Assembly: GCA_014706295.1 (NCBI GenBank)
Contig: JACSVZ010000002.1
Span: 107,318,547 to 107,382,546 of the forward strand
Direction: 5' to 3'
From: Lycocorax pyrrhopterus obiensis
Taxonomy: Eukaryota > Chordata > Aves > Passeriformes > Paradisaeidae
DNA length: 64,000 bases
Under the pieces are notes generated by a model. The model had not been told where the DNA came from, searched no databases, and saw nothing but the letters and a program-made list of their open reading frames with translations. This document shows, one piece after another, positions 1-11,620 of this stretch. The translations under genes and the position numbers were made by a program. Every line of letters starts with the position of its first letter. Positions within the stretch are counted from its first letter, which is position 1.

Positions 1-3000
1 TTTAGATTAAATTGTGGTGGTTTAATTTATAGCAGAGAAAATAATTCCTCAGTATGCTTCTGAAAAGATGCAACTTTCTCAATACACTGGATTCAGGGAG
101 TCCAAATCGGCAACAGTTTCAAAAATACACCGTGGGAGAGGGAAAGAACTCCTGCTTTTCAGCCTCCTACGTCCCTGCTGGTCCCTCCCTCTCCTAGTGA
201 CTTCTCAGTGCCCTCCTTCCTCCTTGTCTTCTGCTGCTGTCAGCACTGAGAAGTAAATGGGTCAAGCCAGTGGGTCACCAGCAATGCAGCATGCACCTCA
301 CCATGTGATGCCATGAGCCATACAGGATTACATGCTTAATTTTCTCAAAGCCTGTTTTATAGGCCCTAATAAAAATCTGCTCCTGATGATACAGCGGAAA
401 GAGGGAGCCAGAAACAATGTGCATATCTTAAAGATGAAGATGGTTTTCAGCTAATAGATGTGAAGAAAATATTAGCAAAATTTCTAATGGCAAATCTTAT
501 GAAAGGACTTTCAAACAGAGTGTTCCTTTGTTCCTTCTCTTTAAAGAGAAAGAAAAGACCCTCCAAAGTCCAGCCACCCACAGCTCAGGATACTCGCACT
601 AAACGGGAAAGAGATCAAATCTTTCACATGCTATTTGGTATCAGCCCCATCACGTTATGTAACATGACTGCCTTGTCACAACATAATGCACTGGGGAGGA
701 ATGACAAAAGGCGTTTTTCACAGCGACATTTGAAGAAGCCACAGCACTTCAAACAGGCAACTTAATATATTTTCTCGCTAAAGGACTTGCTCTAAGCACA
801 GATCGAAAATGTACTCTCTTCCCAAGTCCATGTCTAGAAATACACACATTCTTCAAGCATAGCTGCATAGCTGCATCGTATATACGAGCATCATAATACG
901 TAACCTCTTTACACAGGAAAGAATGGCTTAGTGTAGGTACATACGTCTTTTCATTTCTACGGGTTTATATAACAATCAGGAAGGTACGTGCAACATACGC
1001 GGTTGCACATTCTTGGTATCTATGGATTAACTTTTGGGATTACTTTGAGTGTGGTGATCCCTAGTGCAACAACTGGTTTAATAGTTTTAGCACAAACATT
1101 GAAGTTTCGGTAAATTATATTTCAATTGCAACCATCACAAGGTGAGAGCATTTGTGTCAGTGGGCATTTTATCTGTCCCACATTTCTTATCATAATGGTG
1201 ACAATTTATTTTCCTGATCCATCAGAAGGGGGCTTCTGACCGTTCTTTCCTGAGCCACTTTGCCCTCCCCTTTTTCTCACCTCTTTTACCTACCTGTTCT
1301 GTGTGCTCTTCTCAGCAGTCACTCCGGATGCCTTTCATCAGGTTTAAAGGCTTCAGTAACAGCCTTTGTGTTAATTCCACACAGTCCATATCACAGATAT
1401 CAGATGAGAGCATTAGAATCTAGGTTGACTTGAATCTCCATCAAGACTACAACAACTTGGTTACATCTAGTGCTGATGTACTGAAGAGCGCCTGTTCCTT
1501 GGCAGCTGCGTGGTCTTGTCACCTTTCGCTTATCTTCCCAGCAGTGTTGTGTCCTTTGTCACACTGAACTGCCATTTCTGGAAATGTCACCTCCTCAAGC
1601 AGAACAATTATGGATATAATGTATCAGTGCCAAGAATGAGTGATTCAGTAATTCACTGGTGCTTGAAAATGTCAGTTCTAGAAATACTCATGCTTTCCTT
1701 AAGTTTGATTGTGTCTCAGACATGTTAGTCCCAAAGGAAGGGACTTGAAAAGTGAGAGAAACTGGAGAAATACAGAAAATTCTCTACCCTTGACTTCTAT
1801 TGGTATCTAAGCTTTAAAAATACAAAATCCAAGAACACTTGAAGCACATTTTGTGCTTTTGGACTTGAAGAATGAAAATGACTTAAGTTTGAACTATTAG
1901 AGTTTTTTCATCACAAAGGTCATTTGATTGCAGGCAGGTTGTTTATGAGACTGAAGCTCATTGCTATTGAAGTAAGTGATTCCAATAACATTAGATCAAA
2001 TCTGCTTGCTTATTTTATATTTCAACTAGTTTAGATTCAATGCTTATTTTCTTTCCTTGAAACGCAATTAAGATCCTTTTGCGTTAAGAAAGTAAATTTT
2101 AGAGAGAAGATATAGTTGGTGGTCCATTTTTTAGCTTTCAGTGTGACTGGTGAAAATAAAAATGTAGCCATAAAGAATGCCTCCGTATTTTCTTTCCAAC
2201 TAGAGGGGAGGGAAGGGAAAGAAAAGTCAATACTTGGCTGGAGTCATGAGCAGCTTGTTGGCTGAGTAAATCAGTCAGGAGCCCTGCAGCTGGTCAGCTT
2301 CACCTCACCGATAAATGTCACAACTCACTGCTGTCAATATGAATTACCAGAAAAGGTTTCCAAGGAACTAGGGATGAGGGAGCTGCTTTCCTTTGAATGA
2401 ATTATATGGGCCAAAATAATACTGATACAAGATTAGAATAGGTTACTCTGACCAGGCAATTATTTAAAGGCACCCCGAAAGCAAGACAAACCGTGGAAAA
2501 TTTTGCAGGCCAGGTCAGAGAATGCAAAAAAATTGTGACTTTAACAAAGGTTTGAGAGGTTAGAATGTGTTAAGTTGCAAGCAAGTTTGCTTTACTTTTC
2601 AGTGCTAGGAAAGGTATCTGAGGAAAAGTGAGCTTTCTGTGTAAAATGAAGGAAGGCAAGCAATGTTTAAAGTTATTCCAGAAAGATTTCCTCCCAAGTC
2701 ACTCACAAGGTGCTTTGTGCAGCTCCAGCAGACTTCCTCATGGGAGGGGACATGGGCAGCTCCCCCAGCACAGCCCAGGTCGCACCTCCTGCACTCCGGA
2801 GGAGGCATCCACCGAACGCAGGCATTTTGTGTCGTCCCTCTGAAATGAAAGGAGGACTGTGAAACCAGACGATCCCAAATTAGTTCCAATCACAGAGAGT
2901 AAGGAGCACCCACCAATCCCTGAGCCGGCTGGGCGGTAAGCACTTCTGACATTTGTTACCAGAAATAACAGTGAGTGGGTAGCTGCCTTAAAACAGAATA

Positions 3001-5838
3001 GCGCAGATTTTAATCACTTCTTCTACACCTTGTCCTCATGTATTGTGTGTTATTCTGCACCCAGTTGTTGCCATTGGACCTGACAGGATGTTGACATGAC
3101 AACATGTTATTCGGGGCAAAACAATAAAATGGAAACAAATGAAAAATGCTATTTTTATGTATCTGCAAAGCATATGTCCATATACTACCAGCAGTTACTA
3201 TGCTGGGGAAAAAATTGAATTCTCTTTTCACAGCAAATCTGGACATGGAAACTAAAGAAGATGTTATGATCACAGATAGAAAAATAAAATCACAAAAGAC
3301 CAAAACGAAAAACCATCTTGCAAAGAGAAAAACGTTCTGAAAACTGAAATAGGGTGTTTATTTTAATTAAAGTCTTTAATTTAGCGATGATGAATTATTT
3401 TCATTTCAATAATATCAGTTCTTTTTATTCAGTGAGACAGAAATAGAACAGGGTAAAAATGTATAAAAAATGATGCTAATATGAGTGGGTTTTTTATTCT
3501 GAACGGAACCTGAAAAAACTCATAACTAAACAAATGTTCACTCACTTTGGATGTTTTATTTTTAACACAGTTTAAGAAATACTACTGTATTATCAAGGAT
3601 ACAAAAATAATAATAATCAGATGCGTGATTTCTAAATGAAGACTGTCCAATGCCTCAATGCAGATGTGTAAAAATGAAACATTACAGCATCATTGTAAAT
3701 TTTCTGGAAAGAATTCTTGGTGACATCAACATGACTTTGTGAAGCATTTTGATTTTAAGTGCCTCAAAGAATAGCAAATGGTCCTGTCAAGTCTTTCAAG
3801 CAACTCTCCATATCCTTATGTAAAAAATGGTAATGCACTTAACATTTAATCCAGCATACCTACTTAAGCCTCGCATTTCCCTACAATAGTCAAATCAAAC
3901 CCCAAGTCAGAAAGCATATTTCCACTTCATTAAAATAATGCCTTTTGACTTTATTCAAATGAATCAAGGAAATAATAAGTTTTAGACTTGCTTCCCAATT
4001 GCTTTGAGCACCAAAGTGGACAAGTACATTATTTTGATTATAGTAAAATTGCATTTCTCAGTGGAAATAAATGTTCCAGCACTGCATGGAAGAAGATAAC
4101 AAAGAATGCAAAAATAATGAGTAGTAAGGCAATTTGCTTGACAATGTACCAGGTTCTGGTACACTTAGGCCATTTCCTTAATTATCTCTTAAAACTATCT
4201 GGATACCACCTTTGACATCACATGGAAATAAGCAAGATAAATTATAAACCAGATATAAACATAGCTTTTGCTTAGTGTCCTGGGGCTTTGCTCTGCCCAC
4301 GATATTGCTTCTAATTCAGCGCTTTCCTCTATGATTTCTAGGAATTTGACAGTCCAATCAGAGCCATAGAACCAATTGGTTGAAGCTGGCACCCCCAAGC
4401 CCATGGCATATGGCACATGGGTGTTTTTTTAGAGAAATATGGACTCTGGCATTCCCCATCAGGTGTCAGATTCTTTGTGGTCCTGCAATAGAGCATGCTG
4501 GCACATCAGAGATGCTGAAGAACAACAGAGCTCATTCCTGCTCAACAGAATCAATGTGCATGCTCTGTAGGATGCTAAAACCTTTATCTCCGCCTAGTTT
4601 TGTGGTCAGAAATGCAAAAACTCCCTCTGCACACTTCATTGGTCTGTTAGGTGGTAGCAGCTAATCTGCTCCTCCTTTTGAATTAGATTTGCATCTACCC
4701 TGATCGGATAATGCAAGTTATTTAGAAAGGGATTGACAAAACTGCTGAGTAGGCAAGTATTGTGCTTCCTTTGTGCTGCAAGGTAACCAGAGCATACCTG
4801 TTAAGCTTGCTCAGTATTTTGGCATGTGTGCAAATCACACTACAGAGCTTTTAGGCTGGACGAGCTGTATATTGCTGAGTGGGTAACACCAGATACTCAT
4901 TATTGGAGAGCTGAAACTGAAATGCAGTGCTTTGCTCAGGTTCATTTAGCTTTTTTTGAAACTAGGAATATCTAATCTTAGTAGGAGACCAGGAATATGT
5001 AGTATTTTTGCAGCATTGGTTAGCACCCAGGGTGATGCTACATCAAGAAAAAGTATGAATAATCCATAACTGAAAGAATTATTATTTTTTTAAATTACAT
5101 GCTTCAGATTCCTTTTGTCTTTATTCTGCTCTTTCTCCAGGTAAACTCTTATTCCTGCATGTGCATTGATATAGCTACTGTCTTGAGAAATTCTTACTCT
5201 GGTAATTAGTTTGTCGGGCACCAAGGACACCTCCCAGCATTCTAGATGACAAGAATACTTCCTCTAGACAGATATGACTACAAGGCATATGCCAGGACAG
5301 GCATGCATGTCCTGACATTGTAAACCATCTCTGAAGACACCACACCAAAAAACACCTGTGAGAAAAGTGTTTGTGAACTCATAATGTACACTGACGTTAT
5401 TTAGTGGTCAGGAGAGGAATTAACTTGTGAGAACAGGCATTCCTGATGTCCCATTCTATACTTCTATTTATTTTAAAGTAAGGTACATTCACTTAGTTAT
5501 TTAACAATGTAATTCAGTTCAGGATCCTTCCCTTGTCAATGCTTTTTATGTGCTACTCTTGGGAAATGCATTCTCCAAAAATCTTTTCCTTATATTCCTC
5601 TTAAAAGCACAGAAACGCTTTTAGCTCCTTACCAAAATCTCATTACTAAAGACAACTGCATTGAAGAAAAAGTTAAAGGTAGAAGAATCTGCTTCCAAAA
5701 CATGAACACACTTGAAAACATGTTATCATATTATCATGACTGTTATTAGGAGTGTATGAGTGATAATAACTGATTTGATGGATGTCTTCCATATTTCTGT
5801 TTGTAAATTGCTTGTGGCTGGTAAAATTCCCTTATGTA
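1..5838. other. Unique AT-rich non-coding DNA
   Basis: No exon, RNA gene or interspersed repeat is recognised here. The longest open frame (460-765, +, 101 codons) is rich in Lys, Arg and Ser and resembles no family I know, so I treat it as chance. Local points of note are a cluster of CpG dinucleotides at 877-1001, which includes the 12-base palindrome TCGTATATACGA at 876-887, and a near-perfect 22-base palindrome at 5293-5314. The rest looks like ordinary bird intergenic or intronic sequence. Confidence 0.6.
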
Positions 5839-6408
5839 TGTCCTGGTTTCCTGTGGTATAGAGCTAATTTTCTTGTTCATAGCTGCTACAGTGCTGTGTT
5901 TTGGATTCAGTATGAGAATAACATTGATAACAGACTGATGTTTTAGCTGTTGCTAACCCTAAGTCCAGGACTTTTCAGTTTCCCAGTCTCTGCTAGGGAG
6001 GAGCTGGACAAGAAGCCGTGAGGGAGCACGGCCAGGACAGCTGACCTGAATTGGCCAAAGGGTTATTCCATACCATAGAAGGTTGTTGCCAGTATATAAA
6101 CTGGGGGGATTTGACTGGGAGCTGCCAATTTCTACTGGGAGACAGGCTGGTCATTGATCAGCAGGCTGTGAGCAATTATATTGTGTATCAATTGTTTTTT
6201 CTTGGGCTTAATTCCTGTCTCTTGCTTCTTTTCTTATTACTATTATTGCAATTATAATTCCTATTATTATTATTATTGTTATATTTAACTTTGTTTCAAG
6301 TATTAAACTGTTTTATCTCAACCCACATGTTGATTCTCCTTCCCACAGGGGGATGGTGAGCAAGTGACTCCATGGTACTTAGCTGTCAGATGGAGTTAAA
6401 AGACAACA
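5839..6408 (+). mobile_element. Solo LTR of an avian endogenous retrovirus, family A copy 1
   Basis: A 570-base element begins TGTCCTGGTTTC and ends AGACAACA, giving the usual TG...CA ends. It carries a TATA box (TATATAAA at 6093-6100) and an ATTAAA polyadenylation-type signal at 6302-6307, which sets the plus orientation. An ATT-rich stretch at about 6236-6285 precedes that signal. It aligns by eye with the copies at 26371-26909 and 58553-59111. Flanks ATGTA (5834-5838) and ATATA (6409-6413) match at four of five bases, fitting a 5-base target duplication as in ERVL-type elements. No primer binding site or gag/pol/env sequence adjoins it, so it is a solo LTR left by recombination between two LTRs. 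Family recognition is from memory of bird repeats. The exact library name is not claimed. Confidence 0.88.
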
Positions 6409-9400
6409 ATATATTAATTTTGCAAAATATTGTAGATATCTTCAGCATTTAAATCACTGTTTTCAAATAAGTCCCAGTGAATATTTTGCAAACATTGGCC
6501 TGAATTGTGTAAACCACAATGTGCGGATTACAGTGTTGATTGTAAGCAGTACAGTTTCAGAAATACTTACAGTATGTTTTGATAATGTTTCATACTTAAA
6601 AACTAAACCTCATTTTTTGGGGGAAATATTTGTATTAATTAGATGAGATTCAAATTGCCTATTACAAATCACCTGTTTTTAAAAAAAGTGTCCTTTAACC
6701 TCTCTTCATGCACCAGTATAGAATAAAAAGTAAAGAGAGAGAAAAGTATGAAAAGTATAAAATTTTCTTAATGAGACTCATAACCACAAGGATAAATGAT
6801 GGCAATACCACTTTCTGGCTCAATGGAAATAACTGTGTGCTTATTGTGGGGTTTTGTCTCATTTTTGATTAGGGGATTATAAAATGGCTATCACCGAGGC
6901 AGAATTCAGATCTAATGGGGTAGCATTGAATTAGATATGCAATTTCAGACAAGAGAGAGAGAGACTCCTCTCTCTCTCTGAACCTGGCTAGTGTCATTAG
7001 GATCTGTGGAGAATGAAGGAACATTGCAGAGACAGACAGGAGCCAAGCAGTAAATTGACCCACTCGTCTCCCTTCTGGAACTCTCCCAAAGAGCTTTTAT
7101 TTTCTGTGACAAACACCTCCATTGCTCACTTGAAGGTCAAGTGACTGATGATGTCTCACCACTTTCCAGCTCCTCAGTACTTAAGAATTTCCAAGTTAGA
7201 TTATCAGTTCCTTTTCCCTCCACATCACCAGCTGTTCTCTTTTAGAAGAAGTGGCCAGCAGGAAACTATGGCTACAAATAGCAGTCTATAAAAGCCCATA
7301 GATACTCCATTCTTACAAATTTCAATCTAACACCGCAGGCAATAAATCAATGATTCACCCTTATGTAGAATCATTTATCAGCAATGCCAAAGTTCTTTGG
7401 CAACATTATCCTCCTTTAAAGAGGAGTGTGAACCCTTGAGGACACTCTTGAGAGATTGCAAGGACAACATTCACGGAATTGACTTTACATGAAATAAAAA
7501 GCAAACTTAGATTCTCACCTTCTCTCATTCCTCTTTCAGAGTGACATGCACCACTCGGAGAACAGAAAGGAAACAACCTTCACATATTTTCAGTGGAAAA
7601 AAGTTTCCTTATGTATGTCTTTATAGGACAGCCAAGTAGCAGCCAGAATCATTGTAGCTTTTGAGAGTCCTTGAGAAGTGCAAACAAATATCTATGTGTA
7701 AATCACCAAGATAATGCCTGGATCCAAAGTAAAACTAGAAGTCACAAACTCTAATCTTTGGACAGTAGTTATATCTTATTTTCCAGTTATCCTCTCCTAT
7801 CACTTGTTATGTCTAATATAAAAGAGTGACAGGGTCTGATAAAAGGGAAGCATAGTTTTCAACCAGCTGCTCAAAAGAGGTGGGTAAGACCTCTGAGGGT
7901 ACTCTCAGAACAGTGAAAAATACAGAGATAATGTGTGGCACCTCTTCCAGGGACCAGTGTAAGATCAGAGACTACCAACTACAGAGGAAGAGGCATGGTT
8001 TGCTGAAGGCCACACAAGAATCACAGCACTCATTCAAGGATAAAGTAATGGGACTGCACTGCCTTCCACATTACATTACCAGCATTCACCAAAACATGCA
8101 AATGTTCTAAGTGTTAAAGATACAAATTTATGAGAACTACAGCTACATTAACACAGTAAGAGATCCCTAGACTCATAAATACTAAATACCAATCATCATT
8201 GCTACGCACATGTGCAAAATGAGAAGTTATTTAAATAAGTACCTCCTGTTAGTTATCTCTGACACTTCCAAATGAATAGCCATTTATTTACTGCAGGATG
8301 GAAAATATGAATGTTACAAAAAACAATCCCATATTCACGCTTCATAAATTTTACTTACTCATTATAACTTATTAAACTTTCATAGAATATTATCACTATG
8401 GCACTATGAAAGCAAGGTTAGATTTGAATCATGAGTCAAAATATATACTCCTTACAGCTACCTGTGATGCTCACACTAAGTGGTCCATTAACATCAAGCT
8501 TCTGATTTTGCCATATGAAGATACAGAAGTTAGTGGTGACTCCCAAGTAATGCAACACAAGAAATCAGAGGACAAATATGAGCAGTACTTATGCGCAGGT
8601 TTGTCCGTGCTCCTTTTTTTCAGCAGCCGTTCCTTCACAAATCAGGTACCTCTAAAAGAGGACCCTGATAAAGAACACCTCCCTCCACCTTGTAATCCGA
8701 AATACCCGCATACCTAGCATACAACACTGGAGGTGTGCTTGGCTGCTACAGCACAGATTCCCCTGCCTCTCCACCTCTCACCAACACTACAGCAGGTTAG
8801 CTGATGCTGCCATCTCTTAATCTTATTTAGTCTCTCACCTGCCTGCTTGCTATTCTGAGTTACAGGGTTAACCATATAATCTGGATGGGTTTGCTACATG
8901 CAGTTTTAGAGAGCTGGCCTGAATTTCTTGTAATTCTTCCTTCAGCAATGCTACCAGTGGCAGGAAACACACTTGGCCTTCCAGACAAGTCGGAAGAAAT
9001 CAGTGACGGATCAATCTATGCAAAGGTATTTTGAGATGCTGCTAATACGAAAGAACTTACTAGCATTCTAATAATTCTCTTATATATTCCAGGAAATAGA
9101 GTATGGCTGTCTCAGAAAGAAACATGAATTTTTCTTTTTAAAAACTTTTTAAGGATATATTTGCGGAATAACCTGTCAGATATGCAAGGAGAAATTTCTG
9201 CTAAGAGAAACATGATGCGTATTCTACCTGCAGAGAAAGACTCCATTTCAGCTGACACAGTGTAGCTTCTGCCAATGGATCATAAGGGTCCTGGGCTTAG
9301 AAACAATTGCAGCAAAATACAATATATACATACTGTCCAGTGAATGAAGATGGAGGAATCTATACCTGCCCTTGTATCAATCCTGTCTTTGATTGATCTG

Positions 9401-10779
9401 CATCTCAAAGTTGCCACTTCATGAATTTCACAATTAGGGTTTTAACTTGTTCTTTGAATGTGCAGTTAAGTTTCTTGCTGATGTTGCTGTAGAGGTTGTT
9501 CGTCTAGTTTTCACTTGTGAACAAAGTCTCTTGCCCTTGATCCAGGTAAGGTGTCTTAGGAGCAAGGGAAATTTTTCTGGGAGTAGGAATCAGCCTCATG
9601 GAAGATAGAAGTGAACATACTTTCTGATAGCATTGAGTTTGTATTTATACTATTGTGGCAAGAAGACTTTTTGTGTTTTCTTGTCTCTTTTCCTCCTTTT
9701 TTCAAAATTTCCTTTTCCAGATGGTACATCAAAACTATTGCTCTTTAGTGATCGTCCTTTTCCTCTCTTGACTGATATTTTTCAGGGCAATTTGTGCGAA
9801 GGCCTCACTGTGGACTTCCTGTAAGAGGATATAAAATTGTCCCACTGATGATTTGTGCTTGTTTTCCTGGAAAAATTAGCTGCTCAGGGAGAGAGGCACA
9901 CATCCTGAATATCATCCTGATTAAAATTTTCTAGACATTTGGATAAACCAGATGTTAGACTCCATTCGTTTGTCCACCTTGGCACACTTCCTTTTCTGCT
10001 ACTTTTATTTTTCCAGGAAAAAAAGAGAATTTTTGATTTCTCTTCTGCTTCTCCTCCCATTCATTAGAGTCTCAAATCCTAGCTTGTATATTAACTGCTG
10101 GGACCATTGCTCCTTGAGATCTGCTTCCTGAGACTGACTTACTTTTAGGATTATTTTTTGTTTAACATGAAGAGACAGGATTCCTCTTGTCCTGTAGAAA
10201 CTTCAGTCTGGAAACTTCCTGTTTATATTACGAGAGCTAGGAACTGGAGTTATACTTTGAGCTCAAAGTAATCCATCTGCATTTGATTGTTCAAAGTGAA
10301 GGTATTGTCATACCTCAGACAACATGCTAACAAAGGACAGAGGAAGAAATAAGAAAACACTTTTGTTTGTTTAGGTATGCATGCACACACACACAAGCCT
10401 ATCACAGCAACAGAAGAGGAAGAAGGAAACAAGGTATTTTGGTGACACTTTGGCTCCTCCTTCTAATTTACACAATTTTCAGTATCATGTCACTTCCCTG
10501 CTGCAACAAATGTTTCTGCAGCAAATATGTGTAAATAATTGGGTTTTTTTCAGTTCAGTAGCAAATAAAAAATACTTTTAACTTCCATAAAGCTGGTAAG
10601 ACTGACTTGCTTTGAGACACATAAAGGTTTTATTTTAATTTTGGACAAAATATTTATATTTGGATGGTTGATACAGACCAAATTTTTTTATCTAAAGATC
10701 AAAAAACTGTCTTTTTTCTGTGAAGAATTTGAATTTTGAGGAATCAAGACAACTGGAAGACAACTCTGCCCTTGAGCAC
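6409..10779. other. Unique non-coding DNA
   Basis: No gene or interspersed repeat is recognised. A purine/pyrimidine inverted repeat sits at 6954-6979 and a short CA run at about 10383-10395. Open frames at 7880-8110 and 8406-8717 (+) have no recognisable domain and are probably chance. Texture is AT-rich with scattered homopolymers. Confidence 0.55.
6954..6979. repeat. AG/CT inverted repeat
   Basis: Eleven bases of alternating A and G (6954-6964) are followed by the loop CTCC and eleven bases of alternating T and C (6969-6979). The arms are exact reverse complements, so the strand can fold into a perfect 11-bp hairpin with a 4-base loop. This looks like a microsatellite that inverted on itself. 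No function is inferred. Confidence 0.85.
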
Positions 10780-11620
10780 ATTGGCTGCACCCCTCAATTT
10801 GGTGTAAGCTGCAAACTTGGTGAGGTGCACTTGATGTCCTCCTCCAGGTTATTGATAAAGATACTAAACAGGAACGGTCCCAATACAGACCCCTCCGTGC
10901 TGTACCTGTAACCAGCCTGCAGGCAGAGTACCAACCACAAACTGCTCTCTGTCGAGGCTGACAGTCCAGCTGTCTGGTAGTAGTTCACTCATCTAGACCA
11001 TAATGTCCTGACTTACATACTGCGTCTAATGCTGTGCTAAAACCAAAGTAGCCAATATCCGCTGCCTTACATTAATTCACAGATATAGTAATTTAATCAT
11101 ACAAGACAGTCAGCAGGTTGGTCAGGTGTGGTTCATCTGCTCCAATTACTGCTAGATATTCCAAATCACCTTCGTCTACTTCATTAATCCAGAAGTGGCT
11201 TACAAGAGGACTGGCTAGATGTTTTCTCCAGGGCCTGAGGTGATGTTGACTGGACAGAATATCCTTTGAATACATTTTGGGCCTTTTTATGAATATGAGG
11301 AGAACGTCTGCCTTTCTTTGGCCATTGGGACATTCCGTGATCTTAACAATCTTTCAAAAGTAGTTAAGAGCAACCTCATGATGTCGGTAACCAGACCTCT
11401 CAGCACTCTCAGAGTGTCCCATAGGGATTACCCAAGGGGCGTCTAAATTAGTTCTATTCTGTACTGCTAGGAGCTCTTCTACTCCTTTTCCTGGAGCAAA
11501 TTTTGTTAACAAAATCCAGAGCATGGAGTACCTTAGTCTTATCTGTGTCTTCTGGAACTAAATGAGCTGCCCCATTCAACAGCAAGTCTATGATGAAAGA
11601 AAACTCCTAACAAAGTCCAT
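10780..11620 (-). mobile_element. CR1 LINE fragment, reverse-transcriptase region, old and 3'-less
   Basis: Read on the minus strand, this matches the middle of the CR1 second open reading frame. A stretch coding GSVLGPFLFSIFINNL lies around 10840-10892, the conserved region just before the catalytic aspartates. Upstream, LTNLLTVLYD around 11095-11125 matches another CR1 block. The catalytic FADD position has decayed: the bases at about 10803-10816 would read F-A-A-Y. Frames are interrupted and the copy is clearly ancient. The 3' part of CR1 and its terminal octamers are not found below 10780, unlike the normal 5'-truncated CR1. Boundaries are approximate to about 30 bases. Confidence 0.8.
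10794..11275 (-). pseudogene. Broken CR1 reverse-transcriptase coding remnant
   Basis: Two open minus-strand pieces (10794-10988 and 11093-11275) hold recognisable CR1 reverse-transcriptase motifs in order, separated by frame breaks. An intact protein would copy CR1 RNA at a nicked target site. This one lacks the catalytic Asp pair, the C-terminal domain and a continuous frame, so it cannot make an enzyme. It belongs to the mobile element spanning it. Confidence 0.75.

Noticed and set aside
5839..6408. Possibility that family A LTRs bound a full endogenous retrovirus
   Set aside because: No primer binding site, gag, pol or env sequence follows or precedes any copy, and the same-strand copies are more than 52 kb apart, with unique DNA between.
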